A stretch of 64,000 nucleotides of DNA from Tetrahymena thermophila SB210. Taxonomy: Eukaryota; Ciliophora; Oligohymenophorea; Hymenostomatida; Tetrahymenidae. Shown here piece after piece: positions 36,549 to 48,492 of the stretch; positions within the stretch are counted from its first letter, which is position 1, and every line of letters starts with the position of its first letter. The stretch lies in NCBI RefSeq assembly GCF_000189635.1, contig NW_002476512.1:868001-932000 (forward strand). The letters are read 5' to 3'. The position numbers and the translations under genes are program-made. The notes below the pieces were generated by a model. The model worked only from the letters and a program-made list of their open reading frames with translations, was not told where the DNA came from and did no database searches.

Positions 36549-38863
36549 ATGGATAGATCATTTTTTTTATAAAATAGAAGCCCGTGTAAAAACAATTTTA
36601 TTTAAGAGAAAGAGGACTTGTAAAAAGTAGTTAATAATTTTTAATAAAATAGATTAATCTAAAAGTGCTGGAAAATATAGAAACGATGAGGATTTAGCTT
36701 TCGAAGATTATTACACAGATGATTTCAGTAATGAGGAATATATAAAGGAATATTAGTAGTAAAATGCCTACTTAAATAAAATGGTTAAACAAAGGATCAT
36801 TTTTTTAGAAGAGCTGTAATAATAAGAAAATATTTAGGAAGAAAAAAGAAAGCAACTACAAATGAATCTTGCTATTTCGAAATCAAAAGTTTAAGGAGTT
36901 GATTCAGATTTACTAAACTTAATATCAGAGTGTAAAAGCTTAGCTGAAGAAACCACTTCAAAATAAGACAAGTTGTTACAAGATAAGACTAACCTATAAA
37001 AAAAGGAAGCTGAAACTTTGTCTTTGCTGAATCATCATAAATTCTCTCTTTAAAAAACAATAGAAAAGACCATGAATTATAAATAAATTTACTAAAGTTT
37101 GGAAAAATAGTATTAATATTATAAAGAGAATTTATTATGTATAAATGAAAAATAAAAATCTTTATAAGAAGAGATAAAGAGCATACAAGATGGGACTCAT
37201 CTAGATGCATAACTTTTGCAATTTACTCAATAAAAATAAAATTTAAATGAAAAACTTTAATCTATGAAAGGGAATATTAGAGTGTATTGTAGGATCAGAC
37301 CCTTAAGACAAGAAGAAAAGATAGCTATGCTTCAAAATTCATTTAAAAAGCAATATGAAGAAAAACAATAAAATGTTTAAAATCCTAAAATAACTCCATT
37401 GAGCAAAGCTAGTGTATAAAAAGGCAGTGTTGGTAAAGTAGAAAATATAAAAGGAGTGGGATCTGTGGGTAAAATTGATGAGAACAACCCAAACTTTTAA
37501 CAAGAAATGCAAATTTATGTTTAAAATATGCTTGATATCATAAAGGACGATGATAACCTTCTTTATTAAATGACACAATAAAATAGAATTATAAAAACAT
37601 AAAATTCTTAAAATTTAAAGTTGGTTGTTCCTTTCTAAAACATGAAATCAGAAAATAACATCAAAGAATACAGTTTTAAATTAGAACATATTTTTGAAGA
37701 AGATGCCACATAAATGGAAGTCTTTTCCAACTTGCAAGAATTGATTTAATCTGTGTTAGATGGGTTAATAATTTTATATATTATTACTATTTTTTAACAA
37801 AACTATTCATAAAATTAGCTACAATGTTTGTATATTTGCTTATGGGCCTACAGGCAGTGGGAAAACTTACACTATGTAAGGAGAAGAAGATTATAATAAA
37901 TGGGGAATAATACCTCGCTCAATAGAGTACATTTATTCAGAAATTGAAAAGATGTAAAGCTATGGCTGGGAACATAAAATAAAAATCTAATTCAGTGAGA
38001 TATACAATGAGACTTTAATAGATCTCTTACATCCTGATGGAAAAAAAGATGAAGTATAGGATAAAGTAATTACTTAAGGCCCAGAAGAAATAATGAAGCT
38101 TTTATAAAAAGGCTATATCTCTCGTAAAGTAGCATCTACTGATTGCAACGAATACAGTTCAAGATCACATTCTATTTTTAGAATGAACTTAGATATCTAT
38201 AATACCTAAAAGCAGGGGAAGAATCCTTAGCAACCGCTTCTTAAGGGAAGTCTGAACTTAGTTGATTTGGCTGGTAAAATTATTATTTTTTTGTAAGTTT
38301 TTATTTTGAACAGAAAACAATTCTGATTTATGGAAATTTATTTGCAAAAAAACATAATGCAATTTATAATTTTGATAAATAAATGAATAAAATGAATAGG
38401 GTCAGAAAGAATTAATTAATCAAATGTTGCAGGTGAAAGATTAAAAGAAACCTAAAATATTAATAAAAGTTTAACTTCTTTGGCAGCTGTGATAACAAGT
38501 CTAGCCAAAAAGGAAACATTCACGGCTTTCAGAAATTCAAAATTGACTTATTATCTCCATGAGTATTTAGGTGGTAAATCAAAAACTCTCATGATGGTAA
38601 ACATATCACCAGCCCCATCTTCATTTTATCCTACACTTACTACTTTAAGATTTGCTGATTAAGCTAAATAGTGTTAAAATAAAACTGAATAAAATACAAT
38701 TGGAATTTCGTAAAGTTAAAGGTCAATTTCACCCATGAATAATCAAGGAAAATAAAGCTTATAAAAGAATGTAATATCTACACCTAGTAAAGGTGGAAGA
38801 TTCTAAAATATTCTTGCTTAATCTAGTATTAGAAACACTATTCTTAATTCTGTTAAGAAATGA
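36549..38863 (+). CDS. kinesin-14 family motor protein (C-terminal motor)
   Basis: Four exons (36549-36619, 36666-37763, 37819-38273, 38400-38863) sum to 2088 bases, 695 residues. Residues 25-240 are a coiled-coil stalk. The neck and motor begin at [17 protein letters not shown] (about residue 243), which is the kinesin-14 neck-motor junction. The P-loop is [14 protein letters not shown], with Pro where most kinesins have Gln. Switch I is [11 protein letters not shown] and switch II is [12 protein letters not shown], followed by [13 protein letters not shown] and [20 protein letters not shown]. The motor is at the C-terminus and a short Ser-rich tail follows, as in minus-end-directed kinesin-14. 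About 100 residues separate RPLRQEE from the conserved [13 protein letters not shown], far more than usual. The first exon is the least certain: its frame fits, but the intron is short. Confidence 0.93.
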
Positions 38864-41388
38864 AATTCATACTAGTCATAAAAAAAAATAAAGAATACTA
38901 TCAAAAATCATTTTTCTTTTAAAAAAAAATTGAGTTTACTTATTTTAAAGTTTACTTCATATAATTTTGGAAAAAAATTTAAAAGTTATTTTGAATATAG
39001 TTAAAAATATATATAAATATGTGTAAATAAGTTACTTTAATAATTATATAATTTTTTATAAAGTCAGTCCTCGATAAAAAAAAAATTTAATTTCTAATTA
39101 AACTAAATTTAGAACAAGCATTTAACAGTTAAATAGTAAAATTAATATTTGTTAAGTATTATTGTGGATCAAAAAAAGATTAACTATGATAAATCATTTA
39201 AATATCCAAAAATATTAAATCATAATTAATGAAATTTTATTATAGAGAGTTAATTAATTAATTTTAAAATAAATATTAATTCAAATTTTTTTTTTTTCTA
39301 ATTCTTTAATTGGTATTTTATTTCAGAAAATTAAGAGAAGACTTAGTAAGAAACAAGTAAAAAATTAAATAATTATTTTTAAAAAGAAAGGAAATTCCCT
39401 TGTAGTTTTATTGATATGGTAAATCTAAATTTTTTAAGATTAAAGAATGTAAAATAATATGATTTTTAGCTTATATAAAAAAGTTCATTTTATTATTATA
39501 TCTAAAAAATTGTAATTAAGGTCAGTAAGAAGTAGAAAAAATTACTTGCCAAAATTTTAATAAAATTCTTTCAAACATTTAAATTAAATTGATCAAATTA
39601 GTAATTTAATTATATAAAAATTCCAATAATATTTTGGAAAATAAAAAGTAATAAAAATATGTAAAACAATATCATTATTTGCAAAATCTAATTTTTTTAA
39701 AATTCCATAAAACACATCAAATTAAGTTTATCATTTTTAAAAACTTCCAATAATATTTTGGAAAAATAAAAATCAAAAATAATCTTAGTTACAATTTAAA
39801 GCTAGATTTATTGATTAAATAGATAGATATATAGATAAATAGTCTAACAAACTGATTAAAATCTAAAAATATAAAAAATATGAGATTGATTAAATCTAAA
39901 AATTAAAAACCTAAAATCTTTAATAATAAAAAAGTGGGGGAGTTGATAAGTGGGAAAAATTTTATTTTTCATATTTTCTAAGGGAAGGAACTTTTTTTAG
40001 TAAGATAGATTTAATTAAAAATTACTCTGGGAATTTCACATCTAATCCAATCGTTAATAAATATAAAGGAAATTATTATTAAATATTTTAAAGTTGATCT
40101 TAAGAAGTTACCTTAGTGTTAGAGTTGTTAATTATACAATTTTCTTTGAGTTGAATGGAAATAGATTTATATAAGTATTTTAACTATGCAAAATATAAAT
40201 TGCTCAAAAGAGACACTGACTTCTTTAAATTTATTTTTATACGATTTTCATACTCTTAATTATTTTTTTATTAACAATATATTATTTACAAAAGATGAAA
40301 TTTAATTTTCTTGCTGTCTTTATTTACCTTGATATTTGTATGGAAGAAGCTTAAAAAAATAATTAGTTAATTTATTATGCATGATTGCAAGATTGGGGCA
40401 AATAAATTTTTCTTTTTTCTATTAACATGCTGTTTCATTACATTTTAAGATAAAATCTAATTATTTTGTTTAGCTATATTAGATTTAAAATACGTATTTA
40501 AAAATAAAGAAAATTTGCTAATACTATTTTAATTATTATAAATATGGATTTTGTAGTTCTATGTATTTTTAGACAGACACACTTTGTAAAGAAGGTAAAG
40601 TAATTCACGAAATAAAAAATTATCTATTTTTTGATTTTAGTGGCTTAATTTAGTCTATTATTTATCAATTTAAAGTGCTATTTATCTCATTATATTTAGA
40701 GTAATGTTTTAATAAAAATCAGTCTGATTTTTTTTGTTTCAATTATTAAAAGTAAATTAGGATTAATCTTATTTTTTGGTTTATGAAAATCATTAGACTT
40801 AATTTATTATGCTTTATTAAGTTGTAAATTACCTATTTATTATTCAAAAAGTTGGAAAAAAATCTATTTTCGAAAAATTAATTATTTTGATTGAAATAAA
40901 AAATACGAAAAATACAATTTAAGCTCATAAATATAATATAATCTTTTGTTTGTTTTTATTTTTTTTCAGGATACTATCATTAATTAATTATTAGTCTATT
41001 CTGTAAAGTAGGTTTAAAGTATTCATATCTTTTTTTATTTGCTTTTAAAAGTAAAAGAAAACATTTATTTTTGGCTTATTTTTTTATATTATGATTAATA
41101 AGCCAGCTAAAATTGATGAAATATTATCATTTTTAAATTTTAGGTTTTTATTTACATTTATAACCTATATTTTATGGACTATATTCTAATTATATTATGT
41201 TATTATTATTTAGCTTCATTAACTTTGTTTAAATAAGAATATAAATTTACTTAATTTATTTCAAAAAGCACTTATTGATTGAAGAATCTGATTTAAATAT
41301 AATTAAAATTACAAAAATTTTACATAAAAAAAAATATAATTTTGCAAAAAGGTTTAAAAACAAAAAAATTTTATAAATATTAGAAGAA
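38864..41388. other. long intergenic region upstream of the receptor array
   Basis: About 2.5 kb without a gene. The right half (about 40300-41388) is the upstream part of the array unit: its sequence, for example 'cttgatatttgtatgg.agaagcttaaaaaaataatta', recurs diverged upstream of copies 2, 3 and 4. The left half is AT-rich sequence with short palindromes listed separately. Confidence 0.55.
39621..39763. repeat. two copies of a short palindromic motif
   Basis: TTCCAA-taatatt-TTGGAA occurs at 39621-39639 and again at 39745-39763, each followed by a run of A-rich sequence. Spacing is 124 bases. The flanks show only weak similarity, so this may be a diverged tandem repeat or chance. Confidence 0.35.
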
Positions 41389-44300
41389 ATGGTTTACAAT
41401 ATTAAAAATTCACTATTTTTAACTATCTTCATTCTAAGGTTTGCTCTTGCATGTAATTTACACATTTAAATATATAAAATTTTACTTGATTTAAAAACCT
41501 TATACAGCTGAAAAACTTGTCTTAACAGATTTAACTGGCGTATACACTAGCTCATCAATTTCATGGAGAGCAAATGATGTTTATTTATGTGGTGCTGTAG
41601 ATTTTACTGAGTTTGCTAATACTTCTGCACTAGGGTGGTTTGGATTAGGAAACAATAGCACTTCAAAGAATTTTACCAATCTGCCTCCTCATTGGAGTAT
41701 CACAATTAGGTTTGAACTCATTCTTTATCAATCTTTAGATCCAAATGACTATATTTATGTTACTATTAATGGACAAACTGACACATATTAAAAAGATGGA
41801 CCTTAGCTTGGATATTATTTCTGCGTACCAAATAATTATTGTTATGATGAAATAGTCCTTTTTCATAAAAATTTTACTTCCCATACAGATTCTTTTATAA
41901 ATATACTTGTTTGGTCTATAACAGATGAGTTAATAAGCAATGAAGGTTTTGGACTCAAAAATCTATACTTGTCAGTAGATACTTGTCATGATTCATGCTT
42001 AACTTGCAATGGACCGGCAGCTAACTAGTGTACATCTTGTCCACCTAATTCCACCAAAAATGGAAATACTTGTAAATGTAATAGTGGTCTTTATGCTTAA
42101 TATAACTAATGTGTAAATGTTTGTCCAGCTGGATACATTTAAGATTCAACCGGAACACTTTGTGTAGTTAATTTTTGTTATAGCGCTTAATGCTAAACTT
42201 GCTCAAATGGTATGTGTACTCTTTGCTAATCTGGGTATTACCTCCTCAATGGATAGTGTGTTTAAAGTTGCCCATCCTATACGAATGTTAGTGGATAATA
42301 ATGTATCGACATAATTACTAAGACTAGCTGTAGAATTTTTTATATAAATTAATCATGTAATCTAATTTAAAAAATCTTTATTTTAATAGATGGATAATAT
42401 TTGTATTAGGGTATGTTCAATACATACTTTGGGGAAGGTGAAATATCAGGAACTGGATTATCATATTCAGGATTTCAGGGCTATAATACAAATCCAAGTA
42501 GAGCTATGACAACTGTTTGTGGTGGAAAGAGCCTTTTAGGCGGAGCTTATTTAAGCTCAGTAAATTCTTACATAAGTAAAAACTTTTCTGGGCTGTAATT
42601 TTATTAGAAGAATACAAATTAAATTATTAATTTTAATTTTTTTTAATTAAGCTCCCCTCATTGGACAGTATTAGTAGGTTACACATTGTATAAAATTGAT
42701 TATTGGAACAACGAATCAATTTAAATGATAGTAGATAATAATGTGAAAGTTACTACAACAAAGAACGCAAATGATGGAACTAGTAATATATGTGGAAGAG
42801 TTTCATTCAAGGATTAAATTATATATGTTACATAAAACTTTACCCATACAGCTACCTCTCTAAATTTAAAAATTAGTTCTACACTTGCTTCAACCCCTTT
42901 TGTAGAATCATATGGTATTAGAGAAATGTTTATATTAGTTGATTATGTAAGCTAAATTTATTAATAATAAAAACCTAATAAAATTCATATTTAAAAAATA
43001 TTTATAAAGTGTACTTCTAATTGCGCAATTTGTAATGCTTAAGGTTGTACTAAATGCTAAACAAACTTTTATCTATACAATTTCTAATGCGTAAGCTAAT
43101 GCCCTAGTAACTATGCTCTTGACACCAGTTAATCTTGTTAGCCTTGTGATGTGACATGCCTGACATGCTCAATTCCATGTAAAATATTATTCATTTTTTA
43201 TAGTTTTTTTAAATCTATAGAATAGAGTGATAGGATTTTTTAATTAATGTAAATATAACAGAAATAATTAGTATTTTAATACTTCTTTTTATAATTTTTA
43301 CCTTTTAGTCAACTTATTAATTCATCTATATATTTCTTCATTTTAAAAATATAGAGAACTCTACTTCTTGTGAAACCTGTAAACCAAATACATATTTGAA
43401 CCCAAATTATTCATGCTAAAGCACATGCCCGGATTAATACTGGCTCAATACAGCTAATTTGACTTGCTAGACATGTGATACCACTTGCTATAATTGTAAA
43501 AGTCCAGGTAAACTAAATTTTGTAGTAAAGTATTTAACTTTGCATTAAATCTATAATATTTATATATAATTAGGAGATAAAAATTCTTGTACAAGCTGTA
43601 GTGGAAATTTATATTTAAGTAGTAATTAATGTATTTCTACTTGTCCCCCTGGAACATTCCCTTTAAAATGTAATTTTTTTAAAAGTATTTAAAATTAAAT
43701 AATTAATTATTTTTATCTATATTAGAAACCAATAGTAATATTTGCGCACAATGTGATCCATCTTGCAAAACATGTAATGGATAAAATAGCAATAACTGTT
43801 AAAGTTGTTAAGCTCCTAATTTATTTTATCAAGAAAGCTCCTCAACTTGTGTATCTATCTGTAATACTGATTAGTATTAAAATACATCTACTTAGATTTG
43901 CTCTTCATGTAATTCTGAATGTGCTACTTGCTCAGGACCCAACAATAATAATTGTTTATCGTGTATAGGAAATGTATATTTGAGTAATAATTAGTGCATT
44001 TCTACTTGTCCCCCTGGAACATTCCCTTTATAATGTAATTTTATTTTTTTATAAGTATTCAAAATTAAATAATTAATTATTTTTATCTAAAATAGAAACC
44101 AATAATAATATTTGCCAACAATGTGATCCATCTTGCAAAACATGTAATGGATAAAATAGCAATAACTGTTAAAGTTGTTAAGCTCCTAATTTATTTTATC
44201 AAGAAAGCTCCTCAACTTGTGTATCTATCTGTAATACTGATTAGTATTAAAATACATCTACTTAGATTTGCTCTTCATGTAATTCTGAATGTGCTACTTG

Positions 44301-46275
44301 CTCAGGACCCAATAATAATAATTGTTTATCATGTTCAGGAAATGTATTTTTGTATTAAAATTAATGTATTCCTAATTGTCCTAATGGCTATTTCAACAAT
44401 ATTAACAATAATACTTGTACTCCTTGTGATAGTTCTTGCTTCACTTGTAATGGGAGTGCTCTAAATAATTGTCTCTCTTGTTAGCTTTAAAGATACTTTA
44501 ATCCTATCTCAAATGAATGTGTTTACACTTGTAATTCAAACTAATATCCTGACCCAAATTCTGTACAGTGTAAACCTTGTGATTAAAAATGCATGACATG
44601 TAATGGACCTTCAGCAACATAATGTACAAGTTGCGTGAATGGTAAAATTATTTTTCATAGAAAACTATTTATTAAAATTTATTTTTGAAAAGGTCTTTTC
44701 TTAGAGAATAATTAATGTGTTTAACAATGCAGCTAATCTTATTTTGTCTAGCAAAATACTAATATTTGTTAGTAGTGCGATTCCTCATGCTTGATATGTA
44801 GCGGGCCTTCTTCTTAAGAAGTAATTAAATTAGATAATCAATCTTAAAAAAGTAATAATTAAATTTATGAAATGTAAAGTGTATTTCATGCGCGCTAAAT
44901 TTAATACTCTTGAACTCTTAATGCTATTCTGAATGTCCATCTAATTATTATATTTCGTAAGAATCAGAAACTAAAGAATGCAAACTGTGTAATTACTAAT
45001 GTAAATTGGGATGTATTGGTCCACTTGCTGAAGATTGCGATTCTATTAAATACTAATATTAAATTATATTTTACATCTTGATAGGAAAATTTTTCCTTTG
45101 GTTTACTTCTTCTATTTTAGGGTATATAATGGATAAAAAGTAGTCTAGAGTATAAGTGGAAAAATTAAGGCATAAAGTTTCAGAAGATATTGATAAATTA
45201 GACATTTAGTAAAATTCACCATAAATAGAGGAATATTATGGCAGATCATAAAAGAATGGAGAGAAATCTTCTATTAAATTTAAGTCAGAATCTGCCTCCT
45301 AATAAAATTAACAAGATCTAATTTATTTATAATAACAAGCTCTTTAATTTTAAATGAAACTTGATTTAGATAAAATGAAAAGAGTAGGAAATAGGAGACC
45401 AAGATAAAAATTTTACAAAAATGCTTTTTATGATAGATCCATGTAGACATTTGAGTTTTAATTGCCTTCGATTGCTTTTAACATGAATAATTGTACCCAC
45501 ACAAGGAATCCCTATGAACTAGGAGGAACTATAACTACTCTACCAAATATGTCATAAGTGTAAACTTAAATATAGGGAATTTAAGAAGTAAAAATAGCAA
45601 GACCTTATATTTATAAATATAAAATGAATGAAATATGTAAGTTCATAATAGTAAAAAAATTAAATTTATTTTTATAAATTGTGATTATTTAATTATTAAA
45701 AATTAACAGTTAGGAAATGAGTGGGTTTCTCTATTTTATTTTTATGATCAAAGCTTAAATAGATTAACAAGGGCTACTTTAATCTTTTTGAAGTATCTGG
45801 CTTTCTTTTTTTCAACTGAATTGATTTATAATGTAAAATTTTATTACTTTTAGTTACTAAATTAACTAATTTTTTAAATTAGCAATCATATTACTTATTG
45901 ATAGCATGCATGTTGTTTGGATAGATTTCTAAACAGTTGTTTAAATATGTTCACTAGTTGCTTATAAACATATCTTTAAAATTTATTCAATTAATTTTAC
46001 TGGCTTTTTTAGCTTTGATTGCTGTTAATATGTATTTTTGGTTTATTCCGTAGCTAATGAGCCTTAAATTCCTGAAGGATGAAACATGGAGCTTTTATTA
46101 TGCAATAGTATCTACTGTTGATTTTGTTGTATTTTAACAATTATTTAGCTTTTTTGAATATATTTATTCCATAAAATACCTAAATAACTAATCTAATAAA
46201 CTAAAACTTTCTAAAATATACTTATTACTTATAAATCAATAATTTATAAAAAAAATTTAATAAAATTAAATATGA
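41389..46275 (+). CDS. receptor array copy 1: furin-like Cys-repeat protein with polycystin-1-like membrane region
   Basis: Thirteen exons (41389-41452, 41508-42329, 42390-42594, 42652-42946, 43010-43178, 43355-43507, 43574-43669, 43726-44034, 44096-44641, 44693-44820, 44880-45650, 45710-45832, 45883-46275) sum to 4074 bases, 1357 residues. A signal peptide (MVYNIKNSLFLTIFILRFALA) leads to a first beta-rich domain (to about 240: NLPPHWSITIRFELILYQS, then GFGLKNLYLSVDTC). Cys repeats follow, then a second such domain (SPHWTVLVGYTLYKIDYWN, then NFTHTATSLNLKISS), then many CxxC repeats (for example CDPSCKTCNG). A membrane span (IIFYILIGKFFLWFTSSILG) is followed by about 160 charged residues, then NEWVSLFYFYDQSLNRLTRA and four more spans ending FFEYIYSI. 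The 'WVSLFYFYD...LNRLTRA' lead into the next span resembles polycystin-1-type proteins; that is inference. Probable plasma-membrane or ciliary receptor. Exon 8 is an extra duplicate absent from the other copies. Confidence 0.75.
43726..44340 (+). repeat. intragenic tandem duplication of an exon-intron unit in receptor copy 1
   Basis: The 370-base unit 43726-44095 (exon 8 plus its intron) is repeated at 44096-44340, where it forms the first part of exon 9. The two run nearly identically through CKTCNGQNSNNCQSCQ and on to CATCSGPNNNNCLSC. The tail of exon 8, however, matches the tail of exon 7 (STCPPGTFPL and the intron after it), not exon 9. Exon 8 is thus a hybrid of an exon 9-type front and an exon 7-type back, as expected from unequal crossing-over. 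It adds 103 codons in frame. Confidence 0.8.
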
Positions 46276-48492
46276 TATTATTTATTACTTGTTGTTTAAA
46301 TTACCTGTTAAATCTTAATAGTTAGTTAGTTAGTTAACCACCTTTTTTCACTTAAAAAATAAATAGAAATTTTTTTCTAACAAATAAATTGCATATATGA
46401 TTTTTGTTTGAATATAATAGCTTAAAATAAAATGGTTTATAATTATAAAAATGTTTTGAAAAAGCTTTTAAAATATGTTAAGACAAAAAATTGATGATAA
46501 ATAAATAAATTGAATATATATAGAAGAATAGGAATAAGACTGAAGATGATAATAGTTCATTATTTTTAATATATTTTGAAAAGGATTTCCATAATTCAAA
46601 TCTATTTTTTGAAATAGAATATTAATCAAAGTTTTATTCTGTTCTTAGTATATAAAAAATATTTATGACAATTTAGATAAATTTTTTAATAAATATAAAT
46701 AATTAATAAAAATATAAAACTATCAGCTCAAAAATAAACCTTAAAATTAAATAATAGCCATCAAAATAAAATAAAATTGTTTTAATTAATGAATACTAAT
46801 TTTGCTAATGTATAACTAAAAATAATATATTTATTAAATACCTCACATTTCTACTGAGAAACATTTCATAAATTAAACATTTGATACCAAAATCTAGCTA
46901 AACAAATAATATTTAATTCAAAATCAATTATATATAAACAAATACAAGAAATATTTAAAATTTTTATGATGATTATTTGAAAATATATTATTTAACAATA
47001 GAAGTGATTATAATTTATTTTTTCATATAATTTAAGTCAGTTAAATATGAAATGAGGTTTGAACTGAATTTATTTTTGATAAAAATACTCAGTAGAAACA
47101 ACAAATTATTTATTTTTTAGATGCCAGTAAATGATCTTAATATGGACTATCTAAATTAGAATTTAATTAAATAATTTAGTATTTTAACAGGTTTTACTAA
47201 CGTATCAGCCTAATTCTGTTAATTATTTTTTACTAGCTCATATTTTATTTAAATTAGATAATATTTAATATACTTGCAGTCTTAATTAATCTTGATACTT
47301 GTATGGTAAAAACCTAAAAAAATAATTAATAAATTTTTTCACAAACGATTTGGGCAGGCTATGATAAAAAGATCAAATTTAATGTTACTTTAAACTCTAT
47401 CTTTTTTTCTGAAATGAATGCTTTTTCATTATATTATCACATAAAATCTGATTTTCAAATTAGGTTAATCTAGATTTAAAATATATGTAAGTAAAATGCA
47501 TTTAAAAATAGAGGAAATCTTGGACTGAATATAATTTTTATTATTATTTATATTCATTAATTTTGCAATTTTTGGTACATTTTAGTATTTTAGATAAATT
47601 AATTCCTGAAACAAAAATATAACATTTTAGTAAAAAACTTAATTGCTATACATATATAAAATAATTTATTTAATTGGTTTTTTAAAAACGTTTAATTTTT
47701 AGTTTTATCAAAACTTTTTTAACTTAACAGTTTAACTTTTTTCTATAATTTGTCATTATTATGCGATTTTTATCTCATAATACTTGATTGTAATCTTTAA
47801 ATAATAAGCAGCCTGATTTCTGTTTCGTTTCAAACATGAAAAAGTAAAATAACAATGATCTAATTTTTTTGGCTGATGAGAATCATTAGATTATATTTAT
47901 TACACTTTAATTAGTTGTAAACTAGTCACTTTTTTCAAAAGACTGGAAAAAACTAATCTGTTTTCAAAAAATTAATTATCATAATTTAAATAATTAATAT
48001 TAAAAATACTTTTCTCAATTCAAGCTCATAAATAAATATATTTGGAATCAAAAGTTTTTATTTTTCAGAAAGTATGATAATTTATTATTAATCTAATTTT
48101 TTATGTAAGCTTAAGCTATTCATCTCTAGTTTTTTTTTTTAATAATTAAAAGTAAAATATGACATTTATTTTTGGTGCTTTTTTTAACATTATGCTTGAT
48201 AGGCATTTAGAATTGATAAAATATTAGCATTTTTTTAATTTTAGATTTTTATTGATATTTAACATCTATTTTTTCTAGGACTATATTCTAATTTTATTTT
48301 GTGATTATTTTTTAGCTTCATTAACTTTATTTAAAAAAGAATTATAAATTTGCTTAATTTATTTAGATAAGTGCTTATCGAAAATATATCTGGAATTATA
48401 TATAATATTTATTGCAAAAAATTTACAAACCAAACAAATATCATTTCGCAAATAAATTTAAAAACAAAAAAATTCATATTATATTTGAAAAA
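46276..48492. other. array spacer between copies 1 and 2
   Basis: About 2.2 kb. The right 1.2 kb repeats the upstream region of the other copies, for example 'cttgatacttgtatgg.aaaa' near 47290, 'acgatttgggca' near 47346 and 'ttcaaaaaattaatta' near 47962. The left part is AT-rich and unlike the block with the 12-bp inverted repeat found before copies 3 and 4. No gene. Confidence 0.6.

Noticed and set aside
43753-44464. Plus-strand frames beginning MIHLAKHVMDKIAI (also near 50887)
   Set aside because: They are the wrong frame of the Cys-repeat exons. In the right frame the same bases read CKTCNGQNSNNC, with TAA as Gln, and join the neighbouring exons in phase.
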